64,000 bases of DNA from Deltaproteobacteria bacterium. GTDB lineage: Bacteria; Desulfobacterota; Desulfobulbia; Desulfobulbales; Desulfurivibrionaceae. Position numbers and translations under genes: made by a program. The notes beneath the pieces are model-generated. The model saw only the letters and a list, made by a program, of their open reading frames with translations, was not told the DNA's origin and did not search any database. The stretch's first letter is position 1; every line of letters starts with the position of its first letter. Shown in pieces: positions 39,195 to 47,970 of this stretch. The stretch spans positions 1 through 64,000 of the forward strand of contig DUZW01000014.1 in NCBI GenBank assembly GCA_013349295.1, written 5' to 3'.

Positions 39195-39373
39195 CCACCC
39201 CTTTGTCGGCGTAACATAATCCTTGTCGGTGTCCGCACGGTCTTGCGGTGTCAACGCGCCGGGCAATACCTTTTTTAAAATCCACCCTCATTAAGGGAGA
39301 GCCCCACCGGGGACTCCTCTTGCCCGCCCGGCCTGTCTTACCCTGGTTGTCTGGATGCGACGTGACCTTCCTT

Positions 39374-39566
39374 CCTCATCTTCTTCCATTGTAGCAACAC
39401 CTCACGGCCCATCAAGGGTAGTCTGCCCACAACCTCCATTCCGCTTCGCTTTACTGCGGATGGGGACAGCTCCACCCTTGACAGACCGCAAGGTCTCCGT
39501 TGCTGTCATTTCAGCAGATGAGGAAGCAAGGCGAACTTGTTCATCTGAGTTTTATTTACTTTCGCC
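39374..39566. repeat. 193-bp structured direct repeat, copy 1
   Basis: Gapless near-identity with 40542..40734 (about 7 differences by eye); TCAAGGGT/ACCCTTGA stem. Confidence 0.9.
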
Positions 39567-39576
39567 AGTCAAAAAT

Positions 39577-39897
39577 ATGGAATTATTAAACATGGAGCTT
39601 TTGGACAGGTTCCAACAGGTTGGTAGCCAGGAGGAAGAGAAAAATCCTCTGGTTATCGCAAAATTCTTTAATCCAACGGGAATCGGCACATGGTATGCCA
39701 CCGAGTACGATCCAACGACCAAGACCTTTTTCGGGTTTGTTTCTCTCTTTGGAGACCACAACGATGAATGGGGCTACTTCTCCCTGGATGAGTTGGAACG
39801 CTTCAAGGGCCATTTTACCTTGGGTATTGAGAGAGATATCTTCTTTACTGAAAGAAGGGCAAACGAAATCCCGGCGCTCAGACATCAGGAAGTATGA
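39577..39897 (+). CDS. DUF2958-like protein
   Basis: NPLVIAKFFNPTGIGTWYATEYDPTTKTFFGFVSLFGDHNDEWGYFSLDELERFKG...LGIERDIFF. Confidence 0.75.
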   Translation: MELLNMELLDRFQQVGSQEEEKNPLVIAKFFNPTGIGTWYATEYDPTTKTFFGFVSLFGDHNDEWGYFSLDELERFKGHFTLGIERDIFFTERRANEIPALRHQEV

Positions 39898-39937
39898 GCG
39901 ATCAGAAATAGTCGGTAAGGCTAATGCCTCATTGACG

Positions 39938-39973
39938 AAAAGGCCCTTGGCTTAAAGGCCAGGGGCCTTTTTT
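39938..39973 (+). terminator. rho-independent terminator
   Basis: aaaaggcccttggc ttaaa ggccaggggcctttttt. Confidence 0.7.
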
Positions 39974-40137
39974 GAATTCGGCAGCGGTGATGAGCGGAGG
40001 TGGGAGGCAACAGCATGGCACGGGCAGCGCGCAGCCAAGGCTGCCAGCCTCACCATTCCCGCCCTCGTGACAGCAGCTCTCGCAGCCATTAGTGGCAGTC
40101 AGTTGTCCGCATACAGTAATTATTAAGCCACCACCCC

Positions 40138-40250
40138 AATGAAGGTAGAGCCCCACCGGGGGCTCCTCTTGCCCCCCGGTCTATCAAGGATCGTCTACCC
40201 CCAGGCTTCACTCCGCTTACGCTCCATTACACCTGGGGGCATTCAACCCT
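40138..40250. repeat. diverged member of the structured repeat family, with GAGCCCC/GGGGCTC and CCCCCAGG/CCTGGGGG stems
   Basis: Alignable to 39374..39566 but with a replaced inner stem. Confidence 0.6.
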
Positions 40251-40290
40251 TCAAAGACCTCACCGCCTATCAGCGTAACAACAGCTCGCA

Positions 40291-40400
40291 TCCCATCAAT
40301 GCTAGTCTGCCCCAACCCGCATTCCGCTAACGCTCCATTGCGGATAGAGACAGCCTACCCTTGATAGACCGCTAGGTCTCCGTGGCTATCTGGATTTCTG
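40291..40400. repeat. diverged member of the structured repeat family
   Basis: CCCATCAATGCTAGTCTGCCCCAACCCGCATTCCGC...TACCCTTGATAGACCGCTAGGTCTCCGT. Confidence 0.6.
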
Positions 40401-40541
40401 CTGAGAAAAAGATGGCCGCGTTGTCCGCAGGCCAAATTATTAAAGACACCACCCCAATGGCGGTGGAGCCCCAGCGGGGGCTCATCTTGCCCGCCCGGCC
40501 TGGCTTACCTTCGTTGCATGTATGCGCAGTCTGCCATGCCT

Positions 40542-40734
40542 CCTCATCTTCTTCCATTGTAGCAACACCTCACGTCCCATCAAGGGTAGTCTGCCCACAA
40601 CCTCCATTCCGCTTCGCTTCACTACGGATGGGGACAGCTCCACCCTTGACAGACCGCGAGGTCTCCGTTGCTGTCATTTCAGCAGATGAGGAAGCAAGGC
40701 GAACTTGTTCATCAAAGTTTTATTTATTTTCGCC
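40542..40734. repeat. 193-bp structured direct repeat, copy 2
   Basis: See 39374..39566; constant offset 1168 bp. Confidence 0.9.
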
Positions 40735-40747
40735 GACAAAAAAACAT

Positions 40748-40978
40748 ATGGAAAACGAAAACAAAAAAGACTTCATGACTGAGGTCATCGAGACGCTTGC
40801 CGATGTATTCAGCAAGCACAAGGTCACTTGGCCAGACAAGACTGAAGAGAAAGCCTTCAAAGAGGAATTGGTGACGGTGGTCAAGGACTTGATCAAGGGG
40901 TCTTTCAAGAATGGCCTCAGGATCGGACGTGTCCGAGCAGAACAGGGGGGAGATTACAAAAAAGGTGGGGCTCATTAG
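40748..40978 (+). CDS. small protein of unknown function
   Basis: MENENKKDFMTEVIETLADVF; ATG just after the repeat. Confidence 0.5.
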   Translation: MENENKKDFMTEVIETLADVFSKHKVTWPDKTEEKAFKEELVTVVKDLIKGSFKNGLRIGRVRAEQGGDYKKGGAH

Positions 40979-41144
40979 CCTCTCCTTTTTTTATAGTCGG
41001 CATCCCTGTTGTTGTTGAATCTGGATAAAGAAGGCCGGGCTTCTCTTTTGATACCCTGCTCGCGGCAAGCAGGGCAACTGCAAGAGAAGTAGTTGTTCCT
41101 CCTCCATAAAAATCAGGAACCTCCTAATTTTTACTCCAGAGGAA

Positions 41145-41405
41145 TTCATCTCCTCATACCCTAAAATAAAACTTCATTTTCAGGGGACCCCGCCCTAAAA
41201 ACAAAATTTTATTTATAAAAAATCTATCGTCCCCCTTGCCGGTTTCCCCCTTTCCGAACCTATCCCCCTTTGGGCTTACCCCGGAAAAGTAGGGAGCTCT
41301 TGTTTAATATCGGAAAGGGGGGAACCTCAAAAGTGGGACTATTTTTTCGAGCCTCCCCCTGCCCCTCTAAAAAATTAGATTTTTAAACGGGTATGAGGAG
41401 ATGAA
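41145..41405. other. 261-nt long imperfect hairpin (structured ncRNA, MITE or replication/transfer origin candidate)
   Basis: 17-bp perfect terminal IR TTCATCTCCTCATACCC/GGGTATGAGGAGATGAA plus nested complementary arms. Confidence 0.7.
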
Positions 41406-41900
41406 GATATTAAGGTTGTTGTCTTGATTGATTGCATGACGGGTGTACCTTGTGCGTAGCTGGGTGGTTGTTACGTCCGCCATTGCTGTTCAGTTATTTT
41501 GCGATGGCTGGAGCGCGGACGTTGTCCAGTGCGGTGGTTGGAACCGTGGTTGTGCGTGGGCTTGCTGTTGCTGTGTTAGCTGAGTATTCTGGCGCCTGAT
41601 GTGCTTTGAATGAGTTTGATGGGTTTTGGAAATGGTTTTGTGTTTTGAAGAATTTGGCTCCCGGCGCCAGGCTGGTGACTTGTTTTCACGGTGTGTCTTT
41701 TGGCTGAGGATATAGCTGATATTTTTTAGCTTTTTTTTATTTTGGTTTTTCTGTTTTCAGGGTAGATTTTTTCAGGATTTGATTATTTTTGGTTCGTATG
41801 ATTTTGATAGGGATGGTGGATTTAAGATTGCATTTTTTTTGAGGGCGGTGTGACCTAGGCAGTTGGTGAGTAGAGAGAGGATGGTGGGGTTAATATACCC

Positions 41901-42053
41901 CTGTAAACCAAATAATTTTTCTAGTAATTGAAACAGGTTGATCAATCAGGCCTGTAATTGTATTTTTTACCTGATTGATGGCCTGTAAATTTCTAACTAA
42001 CTGTAATTACAAGGTTTTATAATTGTGCTTGACGATTTTTTACAGACCTGTAA
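41901..42053. repeat. CCTGTAAw iteron-like motifs with a 10-bp inverted repeat
   Basis: CTGTAAA/CTGTAATT at 41901, 41952, 41983, 42001, 42048; ATCAATCAGG(41941-41950)/CCTGATTGAT(41970-41979). Confidence 0.55.
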
Positions 42054-42720
42054 AGAGGAATTACAGCCCCTTTGCTCTCTTGGCAGCGGTGGCAGTTGGC
42101 AATTAATGGTTGATATGCTCTATCACATCCGCCTGTTCAGATACGCCACCCAAGCCCAGATAAAACAAATTAATTCCCGATACGAAAAGATTTGCGGGAA
42201 GAAGAAACTTGACAAGCTCGTGCAACTTGGAATGCTGGCAGGAGAATATCGAGCCACCCCAAAGACCACAAAACTCTTAAAGGAATTGGGATATAATGTA
42301 AATCTACTTCAACCAGAACCGACAGGAGACGGGGGAGTGGATAGCATTTTAAAGACAGACGTTTTTATAAAGGCCAGGAAGATGACGAACTTTAAGGCTT
42401 TGCTGTTTCCGAGATTTCCAAAAGACACGCCATATCTAATCCCAGACGCTTTATTAGTTCTGGCTGAAGATAACCGTTATCAACTCAACTTCCTTGAAAT
42501 CGAAACAGACAAATTTTATCACGATGAGTATTTAGAAAATAAGCGCCAGAATTATGAACGGTTGGGAAAGGATGATCAAGTTTATCGGTATTGGGAAAAT
42601 GTAAGCGAGCAGTTAGGACTTAAGAAGCCGAGTAAGGAGCAGTTTAAATTTTCGGTTACTTGTGTTGGGAATATTAAAAAGGAGTTTCGGGCATGGGATT
42701 TCGTAAAAGAAATATCTTAA
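42025..42720 (+). CDS. replication-relaxation-like protein, second copy
   Basis: Winged-helix-like N-terminus and YLIPDALLVLAEDNRYQLNFLEIETDK, parallel to PDAAFGL...FFLEAD in 36150..37133. Confidence 0.55.
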   Translation: MLDDFLQTCKEELQPLCSLGSGGSWQLMVDMLYHIRLFRYATQAQIKQINSRYEKICGKKKLDKLVQLGMLAGEYRATPKTTKLLKELGYNVNLLQPEPTGDGGVDSILKTDVFIKARKMTNFKALLFPRFPKDTPYLIPDALLVLAEDNRYQLNFLEIETDKFYHDEYLENKRQNYERLGKDDQVYRYWENVSEQLGLKKPSKEQFKFSVTCVGNIKKEFRAWDFVKEIS

Positions 42721-43361
42721 CTTGCTTGTTAGTTATAGTGGCAACGGCATTGTTCGGAACTGCCTCACCTGGTGATGTGTCAGCGAGAGAAAAGATAGTA
42801 TTTGTTTCTCTATTTGAAAACTTATCAAAGATAAGGTCATCCGTTTCCTACGATACTGGCCCAAAGAACGACTTAGATTTTAAGAGTAAAAAAATGACAG
42901 TCGATAGGTATTCAGAAATTCCAAGGTCGTTGTTAGAGGATGAACTTACTAATTGGGGTGTTAAAATAGTTGAGCGCCAAAGCTTAAATAAGATGTTGGA
43001 AGAAAACCAATTTGCAATGTTAAGCGGATTGGTAGATAGTTCAACGGCCCTGAAAGTTGGCAAGATGATTGGCGCTAATATATTAGTTTGCGGGACAATT
43101 ATTGATATAGCGGAAAAATCGAAAAATTTTACTGGTTATGGCATCCAAACAAAAACAACTCAAACAATTTGCAACCTTCGGGTTAGAGTTGTGGATATTA
43201 GCACTGGTCGTGTCTTATATTCAAAAACAGTTAAGGGGATATCAAATTCTATGGAGACGCCCCATGGAGGCGAGTCTGATAGTGATGCGGCAGTTACATC
43301 AATAGAAAATTCAATTAAGGAAATTTCTCAAGATGAAAATTTCAAAAAAAGTTTGTTGTGA
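42693..43361 (+). CDS. CsgG-like secreted protein
   Basis: Signal peptide; SLLEDELTNWGVKIVERQSLNKMLEEN...SSTALKVGKMIGANILVCGTIID...VRVVDISTGRVLYS. Confidence 0.75.
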   Translation: MGFRKRNILTCLLVIVATALFGTASPGDVSAREKIVFVSLFENLSKIRSSVSYDTGPKNDLDFKSKKMTVDRYSEIPRSLLEDELTNWGVKIVERQSLNKMLEENQFAMLSGLVDSSTALKVGKMIGANILVCGTIIDIAEKSKNFTGYGIQTKTTQTICNLRVRVVDISTGRVLYSKTVKGISNSMETPHGGESDSDAAVTSIENSIKEISQDENFKKSLL

Positions 43362-44367
43362 TAATTTACCGCTAATTATCTTTTCTATTTTTATAAGTTT
43401 ATTATTTTCAAGTTGTAGTTATGCACCAAACGTTAGAGTCGCCGCCTCTGAAAGTCTCCGCGCCAAGGGATTGGATGACATTAGGGATATCGCGGTGGTA
43501 GTTGATGCAAGTTCTGTTGACGAGAGAAATATTGAGGACGGATTATATGTCGTCCTTTTAAATTATGGATACAACGTAACGGCGAGGTCGGATATTAAAA
43601 CGCTAATGAAAGAAATTAAATTTCAATCATCTGGATTAACAGATGCCGATGCTAGTAAAATCGGGAAAATGCTGAATGTTAAAGTTGTTATGCTGGCGAG
43701 AGGAGAAACGGTACAAAAAAGAGGGGACAAGAGACAAAAAATTAGCCTAAAAACAATCGATGTTGAGACTGGAGAAGTTCTAACGCTCGCTATGAGCGAC
43801 TCTCCTTATTATTCTTGGTTTAGTTTAGCTAGAGGCGCTGCCATAAAGGCAGTCCCCCCGCTCAACAAAACTCTCCCGGATGAAGATGAATTTTTTAAAA
43901 TTTCTGTCGGGTGCGTGGAAAACAAGAACACTATTACATCCCTAGATAAGATTGCCATATTGGTTAAAGATGATAAAAGTAGGAAATCAGCAGATGTAGA
44001 AGATATTTTTACGGGATTCTTAATGTCACAAAAATATAGAATAGCGTCACGTTCTGATGTTAAAAAGGCGTTGGATGAAATAAATTTCCAGAATTCTGGA
44101 TTGACTGAACAAGGGGCAAGCAAAATTGGCAAAATGTTAAACGTTAAAGCAGTTATGGTGGTAGAAACGACAGCGTTTGAGCATTCCAGCGATAGAGGTG
44201 TCGGATATCTTACAGTCGAATTGAGCGCGAGACTTATAGACATTGAGAAAAATAAAGTTTTATGGGTGGCTAATAACTTTGGTACTAGAGGTGGTGGATG
44301 GGATAAAGATACTGATGCATTTGAAAGAGCAATTTCTTCAATGATGAAAGCATTTCCAAAAAAATAA
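43333..44367 (+). CDS. lipoprotein with two CsgG-like domains
   Basis: Lipobox LLFSSC; two copies of ARSDIKTLMKEIKFQSSGLTDADASKIGKMLNVKVVM / SRSDVKKALDEINFQNSGLTEQGASKIGKMLNVKAVM. Confidence 0.75.
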   Translation: MKISKKVCCDNLPLIIFSIFISLLFSSCSYAPNVRVAASESLRAKGLDDIRDIAVVVDASSVDERNIEDGLYVVLLNYGYNVTARSDIKTLMKEIKFQSSGLTDADASKIGKMLNVKVVMLARGETVQKRGDKRQKISLKTIDVETGEVLTLAMSDSPYYSWFSLARGAAIKAVPPLNKTLPDEDEFFKISVGCVENKNTITSLDKIAILVKDDKSRKSADVEDIFTGFLMSQKYRIASRSDVKKALDEINFQNSGLTEQGASKIGKMLNVKAVMVVETTAFEHSSDRGVGYLTVELSARLIDIEKNKVLWVANNFGTRGGGWDKDTDAFERAISSMMKAFPKK

Positions 44368-44813
44368 TGGTGAAATCAAATTTTAGATTAAAAATTATAA
44401 GCCATAGAATAAAGTATAGCGTCCCTGGCGTTATCGTCTCAATATTAGCCCAATGGTTTATAGGTTATGCTTTTAAGTATAACCTGTTATTTTATATATT
44501 CTACCCATTGGTTTATTTTGGGACGCTGACAAATATGGGATATAGTGGGTTAAAAGCTTTATATTTTTTAAGCCAGATACTCTACACAGTAGTTATAGTT
44601 TATTATTCATGGAGGATATTTCCTATCCCCATTATAGAGTTTTTAAAATGCCCATATTGCAGCAAAAATGTTTCTGTTTTTTATAGATGGGCTTGTTCAT
44701 TGTGTATGCAAGGGCAAAACAAGACGAGCTATGTGACAGATAGATGTGATAAATGTAACAACTTGTCTACTACATTTATTTGTGATAACTGCGAAAAGGA
44801 GTTTATTTTGTAA
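44367..44813 (+). CDS. membrane protein with C-terminal zinc-ribbon-like cysteine pairs
   Basis: TM segments then CPYCSKN...CSLCMQG...CDKCNN...CDNCEKEF. Confidence 0.6.
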   Translation: MVKSNFRLKIISHRIKYSVPGVIVSILAQWFIGYAFKYNLLFYIFYPLVYFGTLTNMGYSGLKALYFLSQILYTVVIVYYSWRIFPIPIIEFLKCPYCSKNVSVFYRWACSLCMQGQNKTSYVTDRCDKCNNLSTTFICDNCEKEFIL

Positions 44814-45586
44814 TGCCAACAAGAATTGAATTCGATATGAAAAATTCAACATTGGACATGGACGCAGGAACGACTTTAAGCCAGGTGGTCAAAAGTTTAG
44901 AGCAAAACTTGCAATCCACCAGACCTAGCAAATATACTTTTTTGTGGTCAGGCAATAGGCAAAATAAATTTCAGGAATTAGATATTAGACAACAACAACT
45001 TCATTTAGAACAAATAAGAAATATTGGGTTAACTGCTAATGAGATGGCTATTACAAAAGCTAATCTTTTTCTTATCCCCACGACAGTAAAGTTGATAATA
45101 GAACAAAAGGAAAATGAGACATCCATAGTCAGACAAAAATTTTTAGTAGATATGGCAAGATTAAAAGATGAGATTTTAGCTATTAATCACTGTGCATCCA
45201 TAAGAGCGCAGGAATTAAGAGCAAAAGAAATAGAGAATTTAAGGTCAGAGGCGGAGGTTGCACTTATCCAGGCACGAGGAGATGAAGCAAAAATTAGGAT
45301 TACCTTAATTAAGACGGTAATGGAATGCGTTGATTTCCATAAACTAAGTGAAACCTTACAAACATATATTCTTACAACATTAGCCAATCCGAACGCGGGA
45401 CCTGCTTATAATGAGTTTGAAATGCAGAGTTTGTTAAAGGATATAATTGTTGACGAAAACAAGGCTAAGAAAGATTTAGCAGAACAAAACGCCAAGCTTA
45501 AAGAGCAGGAAGTGGAAGACAAAAAAAGGGATGTGCAAAACAAAGACATTAATCTCGATGCAAAGAGGAAAAAGTTCAGTGGGTGA
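44813..45586 (+). CDS. coiled-coil protein of unknown function
   Basis: Operon context, overlaps both neighbours. Confidence 0.55.
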   Translation: MPTRIEFDMKNSTLDMDAGTTLSQVVKSLEQNLQSTRPSKYTFLWSGNRQNKFQELDIRQQQLHLEQIRNIGLTANEMAITKANLFLIPTTVKLIIEQKENETSIVRQKFLVDMARLKDEILAINHCASIRAQELRAKEIENLRSEAEVALIQARGDEAKIRITLIKTVMECVDFHKLSETLQTYILTTLANPNAGPAYNEFEMQSLLKDIIVDENKAKKDLAEQNAKLKEQEVEDKKRDVQNKDINLDAKRKKFSG

Positions 45587-46826
45587 CTACAGACTTGAAT
45601 TAGGAACGGCTGAAAACCTTAACCATGAGCCACCGTATTTTTTTGACATAAAGGACAGAACACATCATGTTTACATTATCGGTCGTTCTGGAATGGGGAA
45701 AAGCACCCTGCTAGAAAGGATGGCTGATTATGACATGCAGAATTATCCGGTAATCTTTTTAGACCCGAAGGGGGAATCAACTAAAAAACTTTATTTTGCC
45801 AATCAGGATAAGGATATTTTATATATTTCCGTTGATAACCCTATTATTATAAATCCACTAAGAAAAGACGGCTATACAGTCGAGCAGATAGTCGATGAGT
45901 TTTTTTACATTATAGATGCTTTTATTGTTGCTACTACCGCCACCAAAGAATCAACCGTTCTGATGCGTGAGCTTTTAGACCATTCGATAAGAGCTTTAAA
46001 CGAAGAAGATAGAAACGTCGAGACTCTTGCAAGCTTTCTTTTATATGAAGATGTTAGAAAAGAAAAAAGCAGGGGAATGAAAGACGAGTTTTTGAAAAAA
46101 TACTGGAGTACTTTCGATGATTTTGAGAGCGCTAAAAACAACTGGAAAAGAAAAAACCAAGGCAAAATAGAAAGCGCCGCCAGAGTTTCTAGTCGTTTAT
46201 TTCAGGTATGTCGTGGGGGAATGAGACCTTTCTTGTTTGGAAAGAATGAATTTGATATTGAGGAAATAATCAGAAATAATAAAAAAGTTCTGGTTGATAC
46301 TTCAAGACTAGGCAGCGACGGTACGGCTTACCTCTCTAATCTAATCGTTTATTCGATTATCTCATATTGTCAGTTTAAGAAAAAGATAGCGCCTTTGTTT
46401 GTTTATGTAGATGAATTTCAGACAGTAGCCTCAAACTTCTTTTCAGAAGCCCTTGAATTCGCCAGGGGGAAAGATGTCGGATTTACAATAGCCCATCATA
46501 ACTTTAGCCAGCTGGAGAAGAATGGCCTTAACAAGGCTGTATTGGGGGCAGTATTAGGCATAGTAGGTAATTATATTGTCTTTAATTGTGGCTCAAGAGA
46601 ATCAAAAGAAATGTCCGATATCTTCGGATTAAGCGTTAAAGACTTTATGAGCTTAGGAAAGTATACCGCTTGGATTAAAATTGGCGGGAATAATACCCTC
46701 ACCATGACAGACCCTCCTCTAATCGCTGACCTCCCCCCTGATTTTAGTATCCCTAAAGGCGTATTTGAAGAAAACACCCATCCACCCACTGTCTCTTATC
46801 TCCAAGATGGTTGGATTGAGTGCTGA
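45579..46826 (+). CDS. VirD4/TraD/HerA-like P-loop ATPase
   Basis: Walker A GRSGMGKST, Walker B LFVYVDEFQT, NPLRKDGYT, TIAHHNFSQL; probable GTG start at 45579. Confidence 0.8.
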   Translation: MGDYRLELGTAENLNHEPPYFFDIKDRTHHVYIIGRSGMGKSTLLERMADYDMQNYPVIFLDPKGESTKKLYFANQDKDILYISVDNPIIINPLRKDGYTVEQIVDEFFYIIDAFIVATTATKESTVLMRELLDHSIRALNEEDRNVETLASFLLYEDVRKEKSRGMKDEFLKKYWSTFDDFESAKNNWKRKNQGKIESAARVSSRLFQVCRGGMRPFLFGKNEFDIEEIIRNNKKVLVDTSRLGSDGTAYLSNLIVYSIISYCQFKKKIAPLFVYVDEFQTVASNFFSEALEFARGKDVGFTIAHHNFSQLEKNGLNKAVLGAVLGIVGNYIVFNCGSRESKEMSDIFGLSVKDFMSLGKYTAWIKIGGNNTLTMTDPPLIADLPPDFSIPKGVFEENTHPPTVSYLQDGWIEC

Positions 46827-46897
46827 TAAGGTCGCGATGTCGTGCTCGAAGTTGATTTGCTTGTGGGGTATGGTATGGATATGACGTTTCGCGCAGC

Positions 46898-47173
46898 TCA
46901 GTACACTGAATCGTGATCGCCCACGTTTACCGGGATGATCTCCTGCTCCTGAATCAGAAACTCAAGGGTGATGCGATAAGAGAGGGTGATGGAAACTGAA
47001 TGCAAACCCGAGAGACGCCCGGAGAGAGGATGCAGGCGGAGGGAGGGATGGAACGGATTGGCTTCCATCAGTTGCAGTGTTTTGAGATACTGTTTTTCCA
47101 GCTCGGGGTGTTGCTTTAAAAATCGCAGGGCGCGTTTTTCGTACTGCTCGGTAAAGACCAGCGACCAGCTCAC
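46898..47173 (-). CDS. RelE/ParE-superfamily toxin-like protein
   Basis: SLVFTEQYEKRALRFLKQHPELEKQYLKTLQLMEANPFHPSLRLHPLSGRLSGLHSVSITLSYRITLEF; GTGA overlap with upstream gene. Confidence 0.75.
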   Translation of the reverse strand: MSWSLVFTEQYEKRALRFLKQHPELEKQYLKTLQLMEANPFHPSLRLHPLSGRLSGLHSVSITLSYRITLEFLIQEQEIIPVNVGDHDSVY

Positions 47174-47427
47174 GCAGCACCTTTGAGACGGGCTAGGTGT
47201 TCTTCGGCGCTTTCCTTGACAAAACGCCCTTCGGCGAGGTCGGCACGGGTCTGGGCAAGGGCGGATTCCAGCTCGCACTCCCTCAGGTAGTGGTAATGCT
47301 CCATGTCCATCACCACGAATCGTTCCTTGCCGCGCACCGAGATGACTGCTTCTGGCTGGTGGGCAAGGACGGCCTCAATGGCGGAAACACCTTTTGTTTT
47401 TAGGTCATTGGCAGATACGTTAGGCAT
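47170..47427 (-). CDS. Phd/YefM-like antitoxin
   Basis: MPNVSANDLKTKGVSAIEAVLAHQPEAVISVRGKERFVVMDMEHYHYLRE; ATG at 47427 with RBS-like sequence. Confidence 0.75.
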   Translation of the reverse strand: MPNVSANDLKTKGVSAIEAVLAHQPEAVISVRGKERFVVMDMEHYHYLRECELESALAQTRADLAEGRFVKESAEEHLARLKGAA

Positions 47428-47970
47428 GACAATTTCTCCTTGGTATTCTTTACAGCACGCATTATTCACTATCAATGGCACTATAGATGGTATTGCTGAT
47501 AATGTAAAGCCCCTTGTGCGTCAATTTTGTCCGCAATCGGCTCGTTTTTATCGCAGATTGACAATTGCCCCTCAATAAATTAAAAGAAATTCGGCTTCAG
47601 ATTTTGAAATGGTGGGTGGGGTACTAGAGCAATAAAACTCGGACCTGGGATTCGAATTTTGGGAACGATCTGGGGACGGAAAAGTTAGAAAATGGTTAAA
47701 AATGAAGAATATTGTCTGAAAATGTTTAAGCATTTTTCAGTTTGAAATCAGTAAGTTGTTGAATTTGATAGATTTGTCAAATGGCCATAGGGAGGACTTA
47801 AAATCCCTTTCGTTAGTGGCTCTTTTTCCGGATTTCTCGCTAAAGAATGGCTAAAGAAAACTATCGAAATGGCAGAAAATCCGGAATTTTCCAGAAAATT
47901 GTCTATTGATTTTTTCTTATGATTTTAAAGTGTTGAAATATTTCAAGCGGTTGCTTGAAACCCTGGGGAA

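Noticed and set aside
39355-39897. Extended N-terminus of the DUF2958 ORF (MRRDLPSSSSSIVATPH...)
   Set aside because: The extension is encoded by the structured repeat and recurs before an unrelated gene at 40748; the ATG at 39577 is more likely the start
39290-40740. CRISPR array
   Set aside because: Repeats are long, modular and not separated by uniform unique spacers; no cas genes in the window
41145-41405. Retron msr-msd
   Set aside because: Hairpin shape is suggestive, but no reverse transcriptase is seen nearby
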